Assembly (NCBI GenBank): GCA_034430155.1
Contig: DAOUET010000028.1
Location: forward strand, 1 to 44,176
Direction: 5' to 3'
Source of the DNA: DAOUET01 sp034430155
GTDB lineage: Bacteria > Chloroflexota > Anaerolineae > Anaerolineales > UBA4823
Length of the DNA stretch: 44,176 nt
In this document: positions 32,503 to 40,468 of the stretch, piece after piece
Layout: the number at the start of each line of letters is the position of its first letter
Numbering within the stretch: position 1 is the first letter of the stretch
Program-made: the position numbers and the translations under genes
The notes under the pieces: generated by a model
What the model was told of the DNA's origin: nothing
What the model saw: only the letters and a program-made list of their open reading frames with translations
The model's database searches: none

Positions 32503-33906
32503 TTACGCACTTGCAGATTCTATTGGGGGGCTTACGCTGGCTGGGGAAACCAGCTCTACAGGCACCCTGGCTACTTCAAATTCGGGCAGTCTGGCTTGCA
32601 TCGACCACGGACCAGTCCATGTGATGATTACCGGTAAAACCTGACCTCTTAGGTCCCGCTCGCTCTCTAGGAAAACCAATTTATTGGTTACCGTGCGTCC
32701 TTTCCAGCGACCGCGCACCTTTTCTTCGAACAACACCTCTACCCGCTCCCCCAGGTAACTGGCGTTGATTTCGGCGGCTATGCCTTCCTGTATATCCTCC
32801 AGGGCGCGGAATCGCTCCCACTTAGCTTCATCAGGCACATCGTCAGGCATGCGCCGGTCAGCTACCGTGCCGGGTCGAGCGGAATACCGTGCCAGATGAG
32901 CCACATCCAGCTTGAGTTCCGCCAGCAGGTCGTAGGTGCGTTGGAATTGCTTATCACTCTCGCCAGGAAAGCCAACGATAATGTCCGTAGCGATCGATAC
33001 CCCCGGGAAACTTCCGTTCAGTTGCTCGCGGATGCCGCCTATCAGACTCCGGTAATCGTCTGCGGTGTAGCCCCGCCGCATGTTTTCGAGCACCAGGTTG
33101 TCACCTGCTTGAGCAGGCACCTCGATATGCGGCATCACCTTAGGTAGCTCAGCCACGCTGTCTAACAGCTCGTCGGTCATCCAATTGGGGTGAGATGTCA
33201 GAAAACGGATGCGTTCCAGACCCTCGATCTCGTGGACGAGGTGCAAAAGTGCTGCTAGGTTTGGCCCATCCGGGATGTCTTTGCCATAGCGATCGACGAT
33301 CTGGCCGAGTAAGGTGATCTCTTTGACGCCCTGCATTACCAGGGAACGCACCTCTGCCACGATCTCGCCTATTGGACGGCTGCGCTCCGCCCCGCGCCGG
33401 TAGGGGATGATGCAAAAAGTACAGGCGTGCGAACATCCCAAGACCACCGGCACGTACGCAGACACCAGTTTGCCGCGCTGCTCTGTTGGGAGCACCAGCT
33501 CGCCGTCCATCAAAGCGAAACGCTTTTCGGTTTCAGCCTGTTCCAATGAGCGGCTCTCGTCCTGGCTTAGATAGGCAATCAGGGGGCCCGGATCCGAGGG
33601 CGGGGAGAAAACATCCACGAAAGGAAAGCGCTTTTTCAAGCGCTGGTTGCCTCTCACCCCCACCATGCAACCCATCAAATTGATCACCACGGCCGGGTTC
33701 TGTTCTTTCAACGGTTTTAAAGAATACAGCCGTCCAGCAGCCTTGTCTTCGGCGCTCTGGCGCACCACACAGGTGTTAAGCACGATCACGTCAGCATCTC
33801 CGGCACGCCGCGTGGCCGAATACCCCAAACGTTCTAAAGACGAGGCCACCCGCTGGGAATCGGCCACATTCATCTGGCAACCAGCTGTCCAAATGTGATA
33901 TTTCAT
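32503..33906 (-). CDS. miaB: tRNA-2-methylthio-N6-dimethylallyladenosine synthase
   Basis: Radical-SAM methylthiotransferase that adds the 2-methylthio group to i6A37 of tRNAs reading UNN codons. The 467-residue protein has all three domains. The N-terminal UPF0004 part has its three cluster Cys in TAGCQMN, NTCVV and MGCMVG. The radical-SAM cluster is CSHACTFC followed by IIPYRRGAERSRP. The TRAM domain is at about 375-440. The MiaB-typical GQNVxxYG reads GQIVDRYG. The frame is open to 33978, but the standard N-terminus (MKYHIWTAGCQMN) sets the ATG at 33906, with TATAAT seven bases upstream and no ribosome binding site. MiaB versus MtaB is decided in favour of MiaB by CQMN and PYxRGxERSR. Confidence 0.92.
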   Translation of the reverse strand: MKYHIWTAGCQMNVADSQRVASSLERLGYSATRRAGDADVIVLNTCVVRQSAEDKAAGRLYSLKPLKEQNPAVVINLMGCMVGVRGNQRLKKRFPFVDVFSPPSDPGPLIAYLSQDESRSLEQAETEKRFALMDGELVLPTEQRGKLVSAYVPVVLGCSHACTFCIIPYRRGAERSRPIGEIVAEVRSLVMQGVKEITLLGQIVDRYGKDIPDGPNLAALLHLVHEIEGLERIRFLTSHPNWMTDELLDSVAELPKVMPHIEVPAQAGDNLVLENMRRGYTADDYRSLIGGIREQLNGSFPGVSIATDIIVGFPGESDKQFQRTYDLLAELKLDVAHLARYSARPGTVADRRMPDDVPDEAKWERFRALEDIQEGIAAEINASYLGERVEVLFEEKVRGRWKGRTVTNKLVFLESERDLRGQVLPVIITWTGPWSMQARLPEFEVARVPVELVSPASVSPPIESASA

Positions 33907-33913
33907 GTCCACA

Positions 33914-33919
33914 ATTATA
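33914..33919 (-). promoter_or_regulatory. -10 TATAAT seven bases before the miaB ATG
   Basis: On the minus strand a perfect TATAAT is followed by TGTGGAC and the ATG at 33906. No ribosome binding site is present. The divergent C39 peptidase gene has a similar box on the other strand. Confidence 0.6.
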
Positions 33920-33989
33920 TCAGGTGTCCTTAAATTGGGGTCTCTTGGTAACCCGGGCGCGCCCCTCCTACGTTTCAATTCATCAAATG

Positions 33990-34011
33990 TATAATCCCGC
34001 TATGATAAAAT
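33990..34011 (+). promoter_or_regulatory. Two -10-like boxes before the C39 peptidase gene
   Basis: TATAAT at 33990-33995 and TAAAAT at 34006-34011. The second is exactly seven bases before the ATG at 34019 and fits a leaderless start. The first would give a leader of about 17 bases without a ribosome binding site. Confidence 0.5.
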
Positions 34012-34018
34012 TGCCGCC

Positions 34019-35266
34019 ATGCGCAAGTCAAACTTGCTGAGAATAGGTATCTCTCTGTCGGGATTAACCCTTTTGGTTCTGCTGGTTTATTATTGGCCAC
34101 CCGTCAACCAAAGACTTTCCTGGCGCCTCGATTTCGCTATGACCTATCTGCGGGCCGTCGTCCATCCCATCGGCCAGCTGCCAACTGCTTTGCCTCAGCC
34201 AGCCATAGCAGTCACCTTGCATCCCACCGACACCCCGTCCGTTATTGAACCCGCCGCCACGCCCACGACTGGCCCTACGCCAGTACCCACCCAGACGCCC
34301 ACGCCCATTCCGCTTTCCGCTTCCTTAGAATCCCCTACCTGGGAAAAACAGGATATCAACAATTGCGGTCCGGCGACCTTATCCATGTACTTACGCTACT
34401 ATGGCTGGGATGGCGATCAGTATCCCATTGCGGATTTGTTGAAGCCACACCGGGAAGACCGCAACGTAAATGTTGAAGAGCTGCTTTATTTTGCACGCAC
34501 CCAAGCTGGCTGGCTGGACTCTGAATATCGTGTCGGAGGGGACAATGAGCTCCTGAAGGACTTTCTGGCGGCCGGTATACCCGTCATGATCGAAGAAGGC
34601 TTCTACCTGGACGAGGGTTACTGGCCTAACGATGACCGCTGGGCAGGCCATTACCTGCTCATCACTGGCTACGATGATGCCAGCCAGACCTTTTCCGCTC
34701 AGGATTCCTTCCGTGGCGCCGATCAGGCTGTCCCTTACCAAAAGGTGGATCAGAACTGGCAAGCTTTCAACCGTGTTTTCATTTTGCTGTACCATCCCGA
34801 GCAAGCCGATATCGTCAAGGGCATCCTGGGATCGAACTGGGACCCTGACGCCAACCGCCAGCATGCTCTCGACACAGCGCAGACCGAAACCGGCTCAGAT
34901 CCCAAGAATGCCTATGCCTGGTTCAACCTGGGCACCAACCTGGTTTACTTCGAACGTTATGCTGAAGCTGCCCGCGCTTACGACACCGCTCGCAGCCTGG
35001 GACTGCCGCAGCGTATGTTGCGCTACCAGTTCGGGCCCTTCTTCGCCTATTTCTTCAGCGGTCGCAACGAGGATTTGTTAGCCCTGGCTAAATACGCGTT
35101 GGAGCGCACTCCCAACGCCGAAGAGGCCCTGCTGTGGCGCGGCTGGGGGCTTTATCGGTCCGGGGAAAAAGCCAAAGCCCTGGAGGATTTTCAGAAGGCA
35201 CTGGAAGAGAATCCCAATTACCAAGACGCCCAATACGCCCTCGATTTCGTCCGGCAGAATCCCTGA
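34019..35266 (+). CDS. Membrane-anchored C39-type cysteine peptidase with C-terminal TPRs
   Basis: A 415-residue protein. One N-terminal helix (about 8-26), a Thr/Pro-rich stalk (about 70-100), then a papain-like C39_2 peptidase domain (about 105-265). The catalytic Cys is in NNCGPATLSMYLRYYG, the His in GHYLLITGYDD, and the Asp probably in SAQDSFRG. Two to three TPR units follow (about 290-410), for example AYAWFNLGTNLVYFERYAEA and ALLWRGWGLYRSGEKAKA. The peptidase would work outside the membrane with the TPRs as partner-binding arms. No bacteriocin or ABC exporter gene is near, so a peptide-maturation role is not supported. The divergent miaB gene starts 113 bases away. Confidence 0.85.
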   Translation: MRKSNLLRIGISLSGLTLLVLLVYYWPPVNQRLSWRLDFAMTYLRAVVHPIGQLPTALPQPAIAVTLHPTDTPSVIEPAATPTTGPTPVPTQTPTPIPLSASLESPTWEKQDINNCGPATLSMYLRYYGWDGDQYPIADLLKPHREDRNVNVEELLYFARTQAGWLDSEYRVGGDNELLKDFLAAGIPVMIEEGFYLDEGYWPNDDRWAGHYLLITGYDDASQTFSAQDSFRGADQAVPYQKVDQNWQAFNRVFILLYHPEQADIVKGILGSNWDPDANRQHALDTAQTETGSDPKNAYAWFNLGTNLVYFERYAEAARAYDTARSLGLPQRMLRYQFGPFFAYFFSGRNEDLLALAKYALERTPNAEEALLWRGWGLYRSGEKAKALEDFQKALEENPNYQDAQYALDFVRQNP

Positions 35267-35492
35267 GGCACACCCCATGGTCACCGCCCACCATCTTTAA
35301 ACCAAAGCACCCGAGGTTCAACCCTTGCGCCTACCCTCAGGGCTGGTACTCCAGGTGCTTCTCTTTCTATCTATATTTTCTGACCTCGAAGAACTTATCG
35401 CAGCTGTTGTCTCTCCTTATATCATGCTGGAAGAAGCGGCGATTTCTCTCTTCTAACCTTTACCAAGGGGATTCCCAAAGATCCAGAGTTTT

Positions 35493-35795
35493 CTAAGGGA
35501 ACGATCTTAATGAAACGGGTAGGAACACGTTGATCTTGAGGAATCTCGAGCCACCGCAAAGGAAACCGCTACATAACTTGTAGTGGCTGCTGGTCGAAGA
35601 TACCTGCAGAGATCCTCCTAAAGTGCCGGTCATTTGATAATTGGCAGAAGAAGCTGTCGCTCCACCAGCTCCACCGCCTTCATTGCTGTTCTTAGGCAAG
35701 TTGAAATTCGGAGAGCTGATTGCATAGGCCGCACCGGCGCTTCCCAACAGCAACGTTGCGATCAACACCAGGATTAACGTCTTCTTGGTTTTCAT
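35493..35795 (-). CDS. Small secreted protein with SSANY-type repeats
   Basis: A 100-residue protein with a signal peptide (KTKKTLILVLIATLLLGSAGAAYA). The mature part contains SSANYQMTGTLGGSLQVSS and SSHYKLCSGFLCGG, a pair of degenerate repeats of the form SSxxYxLxGT/SGF, seen in larger secreted proteins of Anaerolineae-like genomes. A hydrophobic C-terminus (LKINVFLPVSLRSF) follows. The short size suggests either a small structural protein or the remnant of a longer one. It starts ten bases after the neighbouring lipoprotein gene ends, with a good AAGGAGG ribosome binding site, so the two are co-transcribed. Function unknown. Confidence 0.65.
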   Translation of the reverse strand: MKTKKTLILVLIATLLLGSAGAAYAISSPNFNLPKNSNEGGGAGGATASSANYQMTGTLGGSLQVSSTSSHYKLCSGFLCGGSRFLKINVFLPVSLRSFP

Positions 35796-35805
35796 CCTGG
35801 CCTCC

Positions 35806-36918
35806 TTATCGCAACATCAGCAGGACGTCAATGGTACCTACTCCTGACTTCAACTCACCCATGGCTTTACCCAGAATTGATCCGGGTAAATATTGGGTCG
35901 ATTTCATGGCAAAACCTGCCAGAGACGAGCTGGTCAGCAAATCGCCGCGCTGGATCATACCACCTTCCGACGAAACCTTTACGGGGACGATCCCCACGAT
36001 CGCTACCGGTACGCCTCCAAATTCCTCGATACCGGTTGAGCCGCCAATGAAGCCCGGCTTGGTGGAATAAACCCCCATCACCGCGGTCGAATAGGGTTGG
36101 TCGGTCAGCACCACGGCGCGGTCCACCTCCTGGCTGATGGCAAGCACATCCCCTGGTTCGAGGCGCGCCTCCGGAGAGGCGGATTTTACCATCTCGGCGA
36201 AGTCTGCTGCCGGAGTATGGAAAGTGCCATCTGCATAAACTTCACCAACGCTGGTTACCCTGAAACGCAAATTCGGGCAGCCCCGGCTACCGATGGCGTT
36301 ACTGCAAGCCCGGATCAGATCGCCATTGGTGGAGACGCCTATCATCAATGCGGTTCCCTGCGTGCCAGTGGCTACTACACTCAACGTTCCATAATTTATA
36401 TCGGTAGTATCATTTCCAGCGGCTCCGTCACCTTCGTGTATGCTCCCGATCACAGCGCCACCTGCTAGGGTCATAGCATAGGGAGCGCCCATCAGCTTCT
36501 GGCACGGCGTCAAGGTTTCGCTCCCCACCTGGATCTCCAGGTAGAGCGGCTGGGCGAAAATCGAGGGGTCCATGCCCGCGATACCATTAGCCGCGGTCGA
36601 ATTTGAGCCAATCTGCACGTTCAAGAGCCCATTGGTCACTTGCACGTTATTATGGGTCTCAGTGAACACGGCTTGGGCTGGGTCAGGGCTACTGCCACTG
36701 GCACAATAGGTGGTGCTAGCAAATAACCTAAAAATAATGTTGCGAGTCCCATTGATGGGGTTGCCCGAGGCGTCTGTCAGGTAACCTTGAAAGCCCGTTT
36801 CCTTATTCGGGCCGCAGGCAGTCACCAGGAGCGCGAAGATAACCCCCAGCACGATCAATAAGTACCTGGTCGGGATCGGCGCGCCTGAAGTGCGCCCTTC
36901 TTGTTTTTTGTTGCGCAT
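35806..36918 (-). CDS. Secreted lipoprotein with Peptidase_G2/tail-fibre-like C-terminus
   Basis: A 370-residue lipoprotein (RYLLIVLGVIFALLVTAC, Cys near 35). The first half (about 38-145) is an Ig-like/beta-sandwich type region: GFQGYLTDASGNPINGT, VQVTNGLLNVQIGS, LYLEIQVGSETL. The second half resembles the Peptidase_G2/phage tail intramolecular chaperone-like domain, with a PAADFAEMV motif, EPGDVLAIS and GDLLTSSSLAGFAMK. That domain normally cleaves itself from a fibre; whether it does here is unknown. AAGGAG lies about seven bases before the ATG. A consensus promoter lies 48 bases upstream. The small secreted protein follows in the same operon. Confidence 0.72.
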   Translation of the reverse strand: MRNKKQEGRTSGAPIPTRYLLIVLGVIFALLVTACGPNKETGFQGYLTDASGNPINGTRNIIFRLFASTTYCASGSSPDPAQAVFTETHNNVQVTNGLLNVQIGSNSTAANGIAGMDPSIFAQPLYLEIQVGSETLTPCQKLMGAPYAMTLAGGAVIGSIHEGDGAAGNDTTDINYGTLSVVATGTQGTALMIGVSTNGDLIRACSNAIGSRGCPNLRFRVTSVGEVYADGTFHTPAADFAEMVKSASPEARLEPGDVLAISQEVDRAVVLTDQPYSTAVMGVYSTKPGFIGGSTGIEEFGGVPVAIVGIVPVKVSSEGGMIQRGDLLTSSSLAGFAMKSTQYLPGSILGKAMGELKSGVGTIDVLLMLR

Positions 36919-37274
36919 GCTATCTTCTCCTTTTCTAAAAATTGATTAATGGAATATTAATGCCCATTATGGACAATGTAAGTCCATTTGTCAATAGGTG
37001 AGAGGTATACTCCGGGAAGTTTTAATTTAAATGTCTGACATCTTTGGGTAGGTGCTCCCTGAGAACGCGCCGCCATACCAGCAAAGTGCTCTTTATCCAA
37101 TGCTATATCCATCTCCTCGAAACCAGCCAAAGAACCGCCAGCAACTAACCGCCAAACAGAAACGGCATCGTAGCGCCAAAGGCCTGGAAGATAACACCTC
37201 CACCCAAGAGAACCGCGGCGTTCGCTTTCCGAAAAAACCATCCTCCACGGTTACCACCATCAAATTGGCAATGA
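36919..37274. other. Intergenic region with promoter, otherwise no gene seen
   Basis: About 355 bases between the end of the large secreted protein and the lipoprotein operon. Open frames of 80-95 codons exist on the minus strand (for example 36957-37241) but overlap the promoter and show no family, ribosome binding site or signal peptide. Confidence 0.55.
36966..36994 (-). promoter_or_regulatory. Consensus promoter TTGACA-17-CATAAT with palindrome in the spacer
   Basis: On the minus strand TTGACA (36994-36989), 17 bases, CATAAT (36971-36966), about 48 bases before the lipoprotein ATG at 36918. Within the spacer lies a perfect inverted repeat ATGGAC-N7-GTCCAT (36969-36987), placed where a repressor would block polymerase. 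Confidence 0.7.
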
Positions 37275-38996
37275 CTATGATGCGGGTCTCCGCTTTCTGA
37301 GCCACAGCGCACTGACAACCACCAACAGCGGCGCGGCAACAGCCGAGGGGCACAGCCTGCCGCCGCCCGCGCCTGGTTCTCCGGCTTCTCCAGCAGATTC
37401 GGTGGATACCTCTGCCGGCTTCTCAGCAGTCTCTATGATTGGCGCCGGGGAGACTGCGGCCTGTTCTAAATCTTCAGCCCCGGCACCCCCTAGCGGCTGG
37501 ATGTCATCCACCCAGATTGTGCCAGTGTTGGGCGTATCGGGATAGGTGTTGAATCCAAAGGCCAGGCCTATGATGCGTTCCGGGCTGGTGAACGGCGCGC
37601 CAGCATCCGCTTCCCAGTCTACCCGGTGGAATTCCTCCCAGCGCAATTCGACTGGAATCCAGCCCACCGCACTATCCGGTGGGGCTTCGATGGTGTAGAA
37701 ATAAGTTTCCTGTTCCTCTGGAGTGCCGGCGTAAAGGTCCACATTGAAGACCAGCCCAGCCTGGCCGGAATGTAGATAGAAGGCCAGGCCTTCGGTCTGG
37801 CTCCAATCTTGCTGGTTTTCATAGAAAAGTGTGCAGGTCGCCCAGCTGTTGGCGGCAACATCAAAATCAATTTGCAAGGCGTGGTTGCCGTGATAGGCTT
37901 CTCCGCTAACGGGAACGCAGGCAATGGTTGTAGCGGTGGCTTCATCCCAGAATTCCTCCCAACCGTTGGTGCCCGAGGGCGCCTCAGATTCGAAGTCATC
38001 GATCAGAGATCCGGAGGCCGGTAGAGCAGGGGCCGCGGGAAGGGTTTCCCTTGTGGGGGCAGGCACTATGGTTGGGAGTGTTTGAGCAGTGGTCTGGGTT
38101 TGGGGTAGCGGTTGGGAAGGGGCAGTGGAGGCCCAGCGTCTATAGAAAAGGTTCAATAGAGGTACAAACTCTGCGGTCGCCTTGCGGCTGCCATCCACTG
38201 AGGGGTGATCATCGTCAGGGGAGGATGGATAATACAACGTGTTCATGTCGCCAAGGGGATGCTCCACCTGCCCGTTGTGCAAGCGGTGATGAGCGTCCGG
38301 GCCGGTTAGAAGGTTGTAGAAGTCGAAGACTGCCACATTGAGATAGGGATAGGTGTTCTCGCGCAGCCAGTCGTTCATCAGCCATAGATTAAAAGCCCGG
38401 GCGTTTTGGGCATAGGCCGGATCGGAGACCGGCGGCGCGGTGATGACCAAGAACAGTTTATCCGGGCGGGTGACGAAGTATTTCAGCAGTTCGTTGTAGA
38501 TGTACTTGGCATTGCCCACCGTCCAGTCGTTGCCAGGCGTGGGCGGGTCGTTCGGGTTCCCCTCAAGGTTCGAATTTGGGAAGCAGGATTTGAACAGGAT
38601 GATCTGGTTCTCGCCGCCAGGATCAGCCAGCAAGCGTGTATAGGCGGAGTTCTGCCCACTTTCGTTAAACAGGGCCTGCATATAGCGATCGGTGTCTTCG
38701 CTTCGGAACCATTCCAGCCAGTTGGGAATGTCAGTGCGATCGCCAATCGCCTCTGGTCCCCATCCGTAGTTAGTATCGCTGACAAAATAATGGTTCTGTG
38801 CCAAAGCCAAGCCTAGGCCACCATAATCGTCGACCAGCCAATTCTCGCCGGTCGAATGGTGGATGAAAATCAGTTTCACGATCTGGTCGGGAGGCTCGGC
38901 ATTCTCGGCTTGAAGGAGCGGGGCTATTGAGGATGATGAGGTAGAGAACAAGGACAAAATGGCTACCACCAACAGTGAGAACCATATGCGTTTCAT
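37275..38996 (-). CDS. Large secreted protein: SGNH-like N-terminal domain, CBM-like domain, C-terminal anchor
   Basis: A 573-residue secreted protein. After a signal peptide (about 1-25) comes a domain with IFIHHSTGENWLVDDYGG near residue 45 and GPEAIGDRTDIPNWL, found in uncharacterised proteins with an SGNH-hydrolase-like fold; catalytic residues are not certain. A Pro/Thr linker (about 290-325) leads to a beta-sandwich resembling carbohydrate-binding modules of the CBM11 type (about 330-500): DDFESEAPSGTNGWEEF and WVDDIQPLGG. The C-terminus has GGGRLCPSA, a hydrophobic helix (APLLVVVSALWL) and RKRR, a cell-surface sorting or anchor signal. GGGAGG precedes the ATG. TATAAT at 39103-39108 may be its promoter, with a hairpin in the leader. 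Confidence 0.75.
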   Translation of the reverse strand: MKRIWFSLLVVAILSLFSTSSSSIAPLLQAENAEPPDQIVKLIFIHHSTGENWLVDDYGGLGLALAQNHYFVSDTNYGWGPEAIGDRTDIPNWLEWFRSEDTDRYMQALFNESGQNSAYTRLLADPGGENQIILFKSCFPNSNLEGNPNDPPTPGNDWTVGNAKYIYNELLKYFVTRPDKLFLVITAPPVSDPAYAQNARAFNLWLMNDWLRENTYPYLNVAVFDFYNLLTGPDAHHRLHNGQVEHPLGDMNTLYYPSSPDDDHPSVDGSRKATAEFVPLLNLFYRRWASTAPSQPLPQTQTTAQTLPTIVPAPTRETLPAAPALPASGSLIDDFESEAPSGTNGWEEFWDEATATTIACVPVSGEAYHGNHALQIDFDVAANSWATCTLFYENQQDWSQTEGLAFYLHSGQAGLVFNVDLYAGTPEEQETYFYTIEAPPDSAVGWIPVELRWEEFHRVDWEADAGAPFTSPERIIGLAFGFNTYPDTPNTGTIWVDDIQPLGGAGAEDLEQAAVSPAPIIETAEKPAEVSTESAGEAGEPGAGGGRLCPSAVAAPLLVVVSALWLRKRRPAS

Positions 38997-39026
38997 GACA
39001 TCCTCCCTATTTGATCTGTTCTGATA

Positions 39027-39049
39027 GCCCGGCAGGTGAACTGCCGGGC
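39027..39049 (-). other. Hairpin in the leader of the large secreted protein
   Basis: GCCCGGCAG and CTGCCGGGC form a perfect 9-base stem with a 5-base loop, about 30 bases before the ATG at 38996 on the minus strand. No U tract follows, so it is more likely a leader hairpin, or a weak terminator of the upstream ABC operon. Confidence 0.6.
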
Positions 39050-39102
39050 CAGCAAACTGGCAGCTTCACACCTACCAAAAACGGATCGTGCGATTTTTCA
39101 CG

Positions 39103-39108
39103 ATTATA
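39103..39108 (-). promoter_or_regulatory. Candidate -10 TATAAT for the large secreted protein gene
   Basis: A perfect TATAAT on the minus strand about 107 bases before the ATG at 38996. No good -35 is visible at 16-18 bases. Confidence 0.35.
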
Positions 39109-39234
39109 TCATGGCGTTGTTAAGCAACCGGAAGCCCCTCTCATCCAGGAATTATTCAATCCACATTGATATTAAGTATAGAAAGGGTTTAGAGACCTGC
39201 ACCAAGGTTAAACAAGCTGCCGCCCCCCGCTCCC

Positions 39235-40467
39235 TTATTTGCCGGTTAAAGCCCTGGCCAGCCGCCCGAGGTTGAACGGCTGTCCCGAAAGCAGGGTCTG
39301 GGCGCGAAACATGCCTGCCACCGCCCGGATCACCAGGACCACCGTGATCACCAGCAAGCTGGTCGCCAGCAAGGGTTGCCATAGCGGCACGCTGGTCGCT
39401 GCCAGGCGGGTCATCATCACCACCGGCGCGGTCAAAGGGAACAGACTCAACCCGGTTGCCAAGGCTCCATTGGGCTGCTCTATCAGCACGCCGATCATCA
39501 TCAACGGGATGATCAAGGGCAAGATCACCACAAAAGTTGCCTGAGAGGCCTCCCGAAGGTTGGGCACCAGTGCGCCCACGCTGGCCATCAAACTGGCATA
39601 TAAACCGTAGCCCAGCAGGAAGAAGACCAAGCCCCAGACCAGGAAGGAGATCGGCAGCTGGAAGGCCGCCGGCAGGCTGAAGGTGCGTCCGCTCAGCCGC
39701 AGCAACCCGTAACCAGTCCCCACCCACAGGACAGTCTGGAGCAAGCCTACTAACCCCAACCCAATGATCTTTCCCTCCAGCATCTGCCTGGGCGAGATTG
39801 ACACCATCAGGATTTCTAGCACGCGATTTTCCTTCTCTTTGGTGACGCTGTTGAGCAATAAGCTGGACGACATCAAGATGACCACATAAAAAATCATGGT
39901 CACCCCATAAGGCAAGAAAAAAGTTAGCGGGTTATTTTCATCTCGCTGGGGTGTGGGGGCCAGAGATACTTCCTGCAAATTGAGCGGGTGCTCAATCTTG
40001 GCAGCCAGTTCTTGGTTCCCATCCAGCAGGTTGACTGTCAGGATAGTTTCAATTTGAGAGCTTTGGTCAAAGGCTGAAAGTGGGTTGAAATCTGGGCGCA
40101 CATTGATAATCTTACCGCTGCTGATGTAATCCGCCGGGATCACGTAGAAATCTGAGATCTCCCCGGCTTCCAACGCCCCTTTGGCAGCTGCCTGGTTTGG
40201 GTATGCTATCAAGGCTCCCTGGGGCACGGACTGCGGTATGGAGCGAATCAGGCCACTTTCATCCACGTAACCTTCTGGGGATTTGCTGGGGAAGCTTTGC
40301 GGGCTGAAGAACTGCGAAAGCGAGCTGGGAGCCCGGCTGTTTATAGCGGAAACGCCCAAAACTACGAGAATTGAGATAAAGGGGATTCCCAATGCAGTAA
40401 ATAAGAACGAGCGGCTTGTCACCGTCGTGATGACTTCGTTTTTCAAAACCAAGAATATTTTTCGCAA
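39235..40467 (-). CDS. ABC-2 type exporter permease (NatB-like), second permease
   Basis: A 410-residue membrane subunit. One N-terminal helix (SFLFTALGIPFISILVVLGV), a long external segment (about 45-195), then five to six helices (about 200-390) typical of the ABC-2/NatB family. The conserved KEKENRVLEILMVSISPRQM loop (about 235) marks the coupling region. It starts at TTG, with GGGGAG about seven bases upstream, one base after the first permease stops. The two permeases are paralogues, so the exporter is probably a heterodimer with the downstream-listed ATPase. Substrate unknown: Na+, drugs and peptides have been described for the family. Confidence 0.87.
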   Translation of the reverse strand: MRKIFLVLKNEVITTVTSRSFLFTALGIPFISILVVLGVSAINSRAPSSLSQFFSPQSFPSKSPEGYVDESGLIRSIPQSVPQGALIAYPNQAAAKGALEAGEISDFYVIPADYISSGKIINVRPDFNPLSAFDQSSQIETILTVNLLDGNQELAAKIEHPLNLQEVSLAPTPQRDENNPLTFFLPYGVTMIFYVVILMSSSLLLNSVTKEKENRVLEILMVSISPRQMLEGKIIGLGLVGLLQTVLWVGTGYGLLRLSGRTFSLPAAFQLPISFLVWGLVFFLLGYGLYASLMASVGALVPNLREASQATFVVILPLIIPLMMIGVLIEQPNGALATGLSLFPLTAPVVMMTRLAATSVPLWQPLLATSLLVITVVLVIRAVAGMFRAQTLLSGQPFNLGRLARALTGK

Positions 40468-40468
40468 G

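Noticed and set aside
33907..33978. Longer N-terminus for miaB
   Set aside because: The extra 24 residues (rich in Arg and Pro) do not resemble MiaB, and the standard N-terminus starts at 33906 next to TATAAT.
36957..37241. 94-codon open frame on the minus strand
   Set aside because: It runs over the consensus promoter of the lipoprotein operon and has no ribosome binding site or family resemblance.
39085..39104. Hairpin ATCGTG/CACGAT with T5 as terminator of the ABC exporter operon
   Set aside because: The stem has only six AT-rich pairs, the U tract starts three bases later, and the hairpin overlaps the TATAAT that may serve the next gene.
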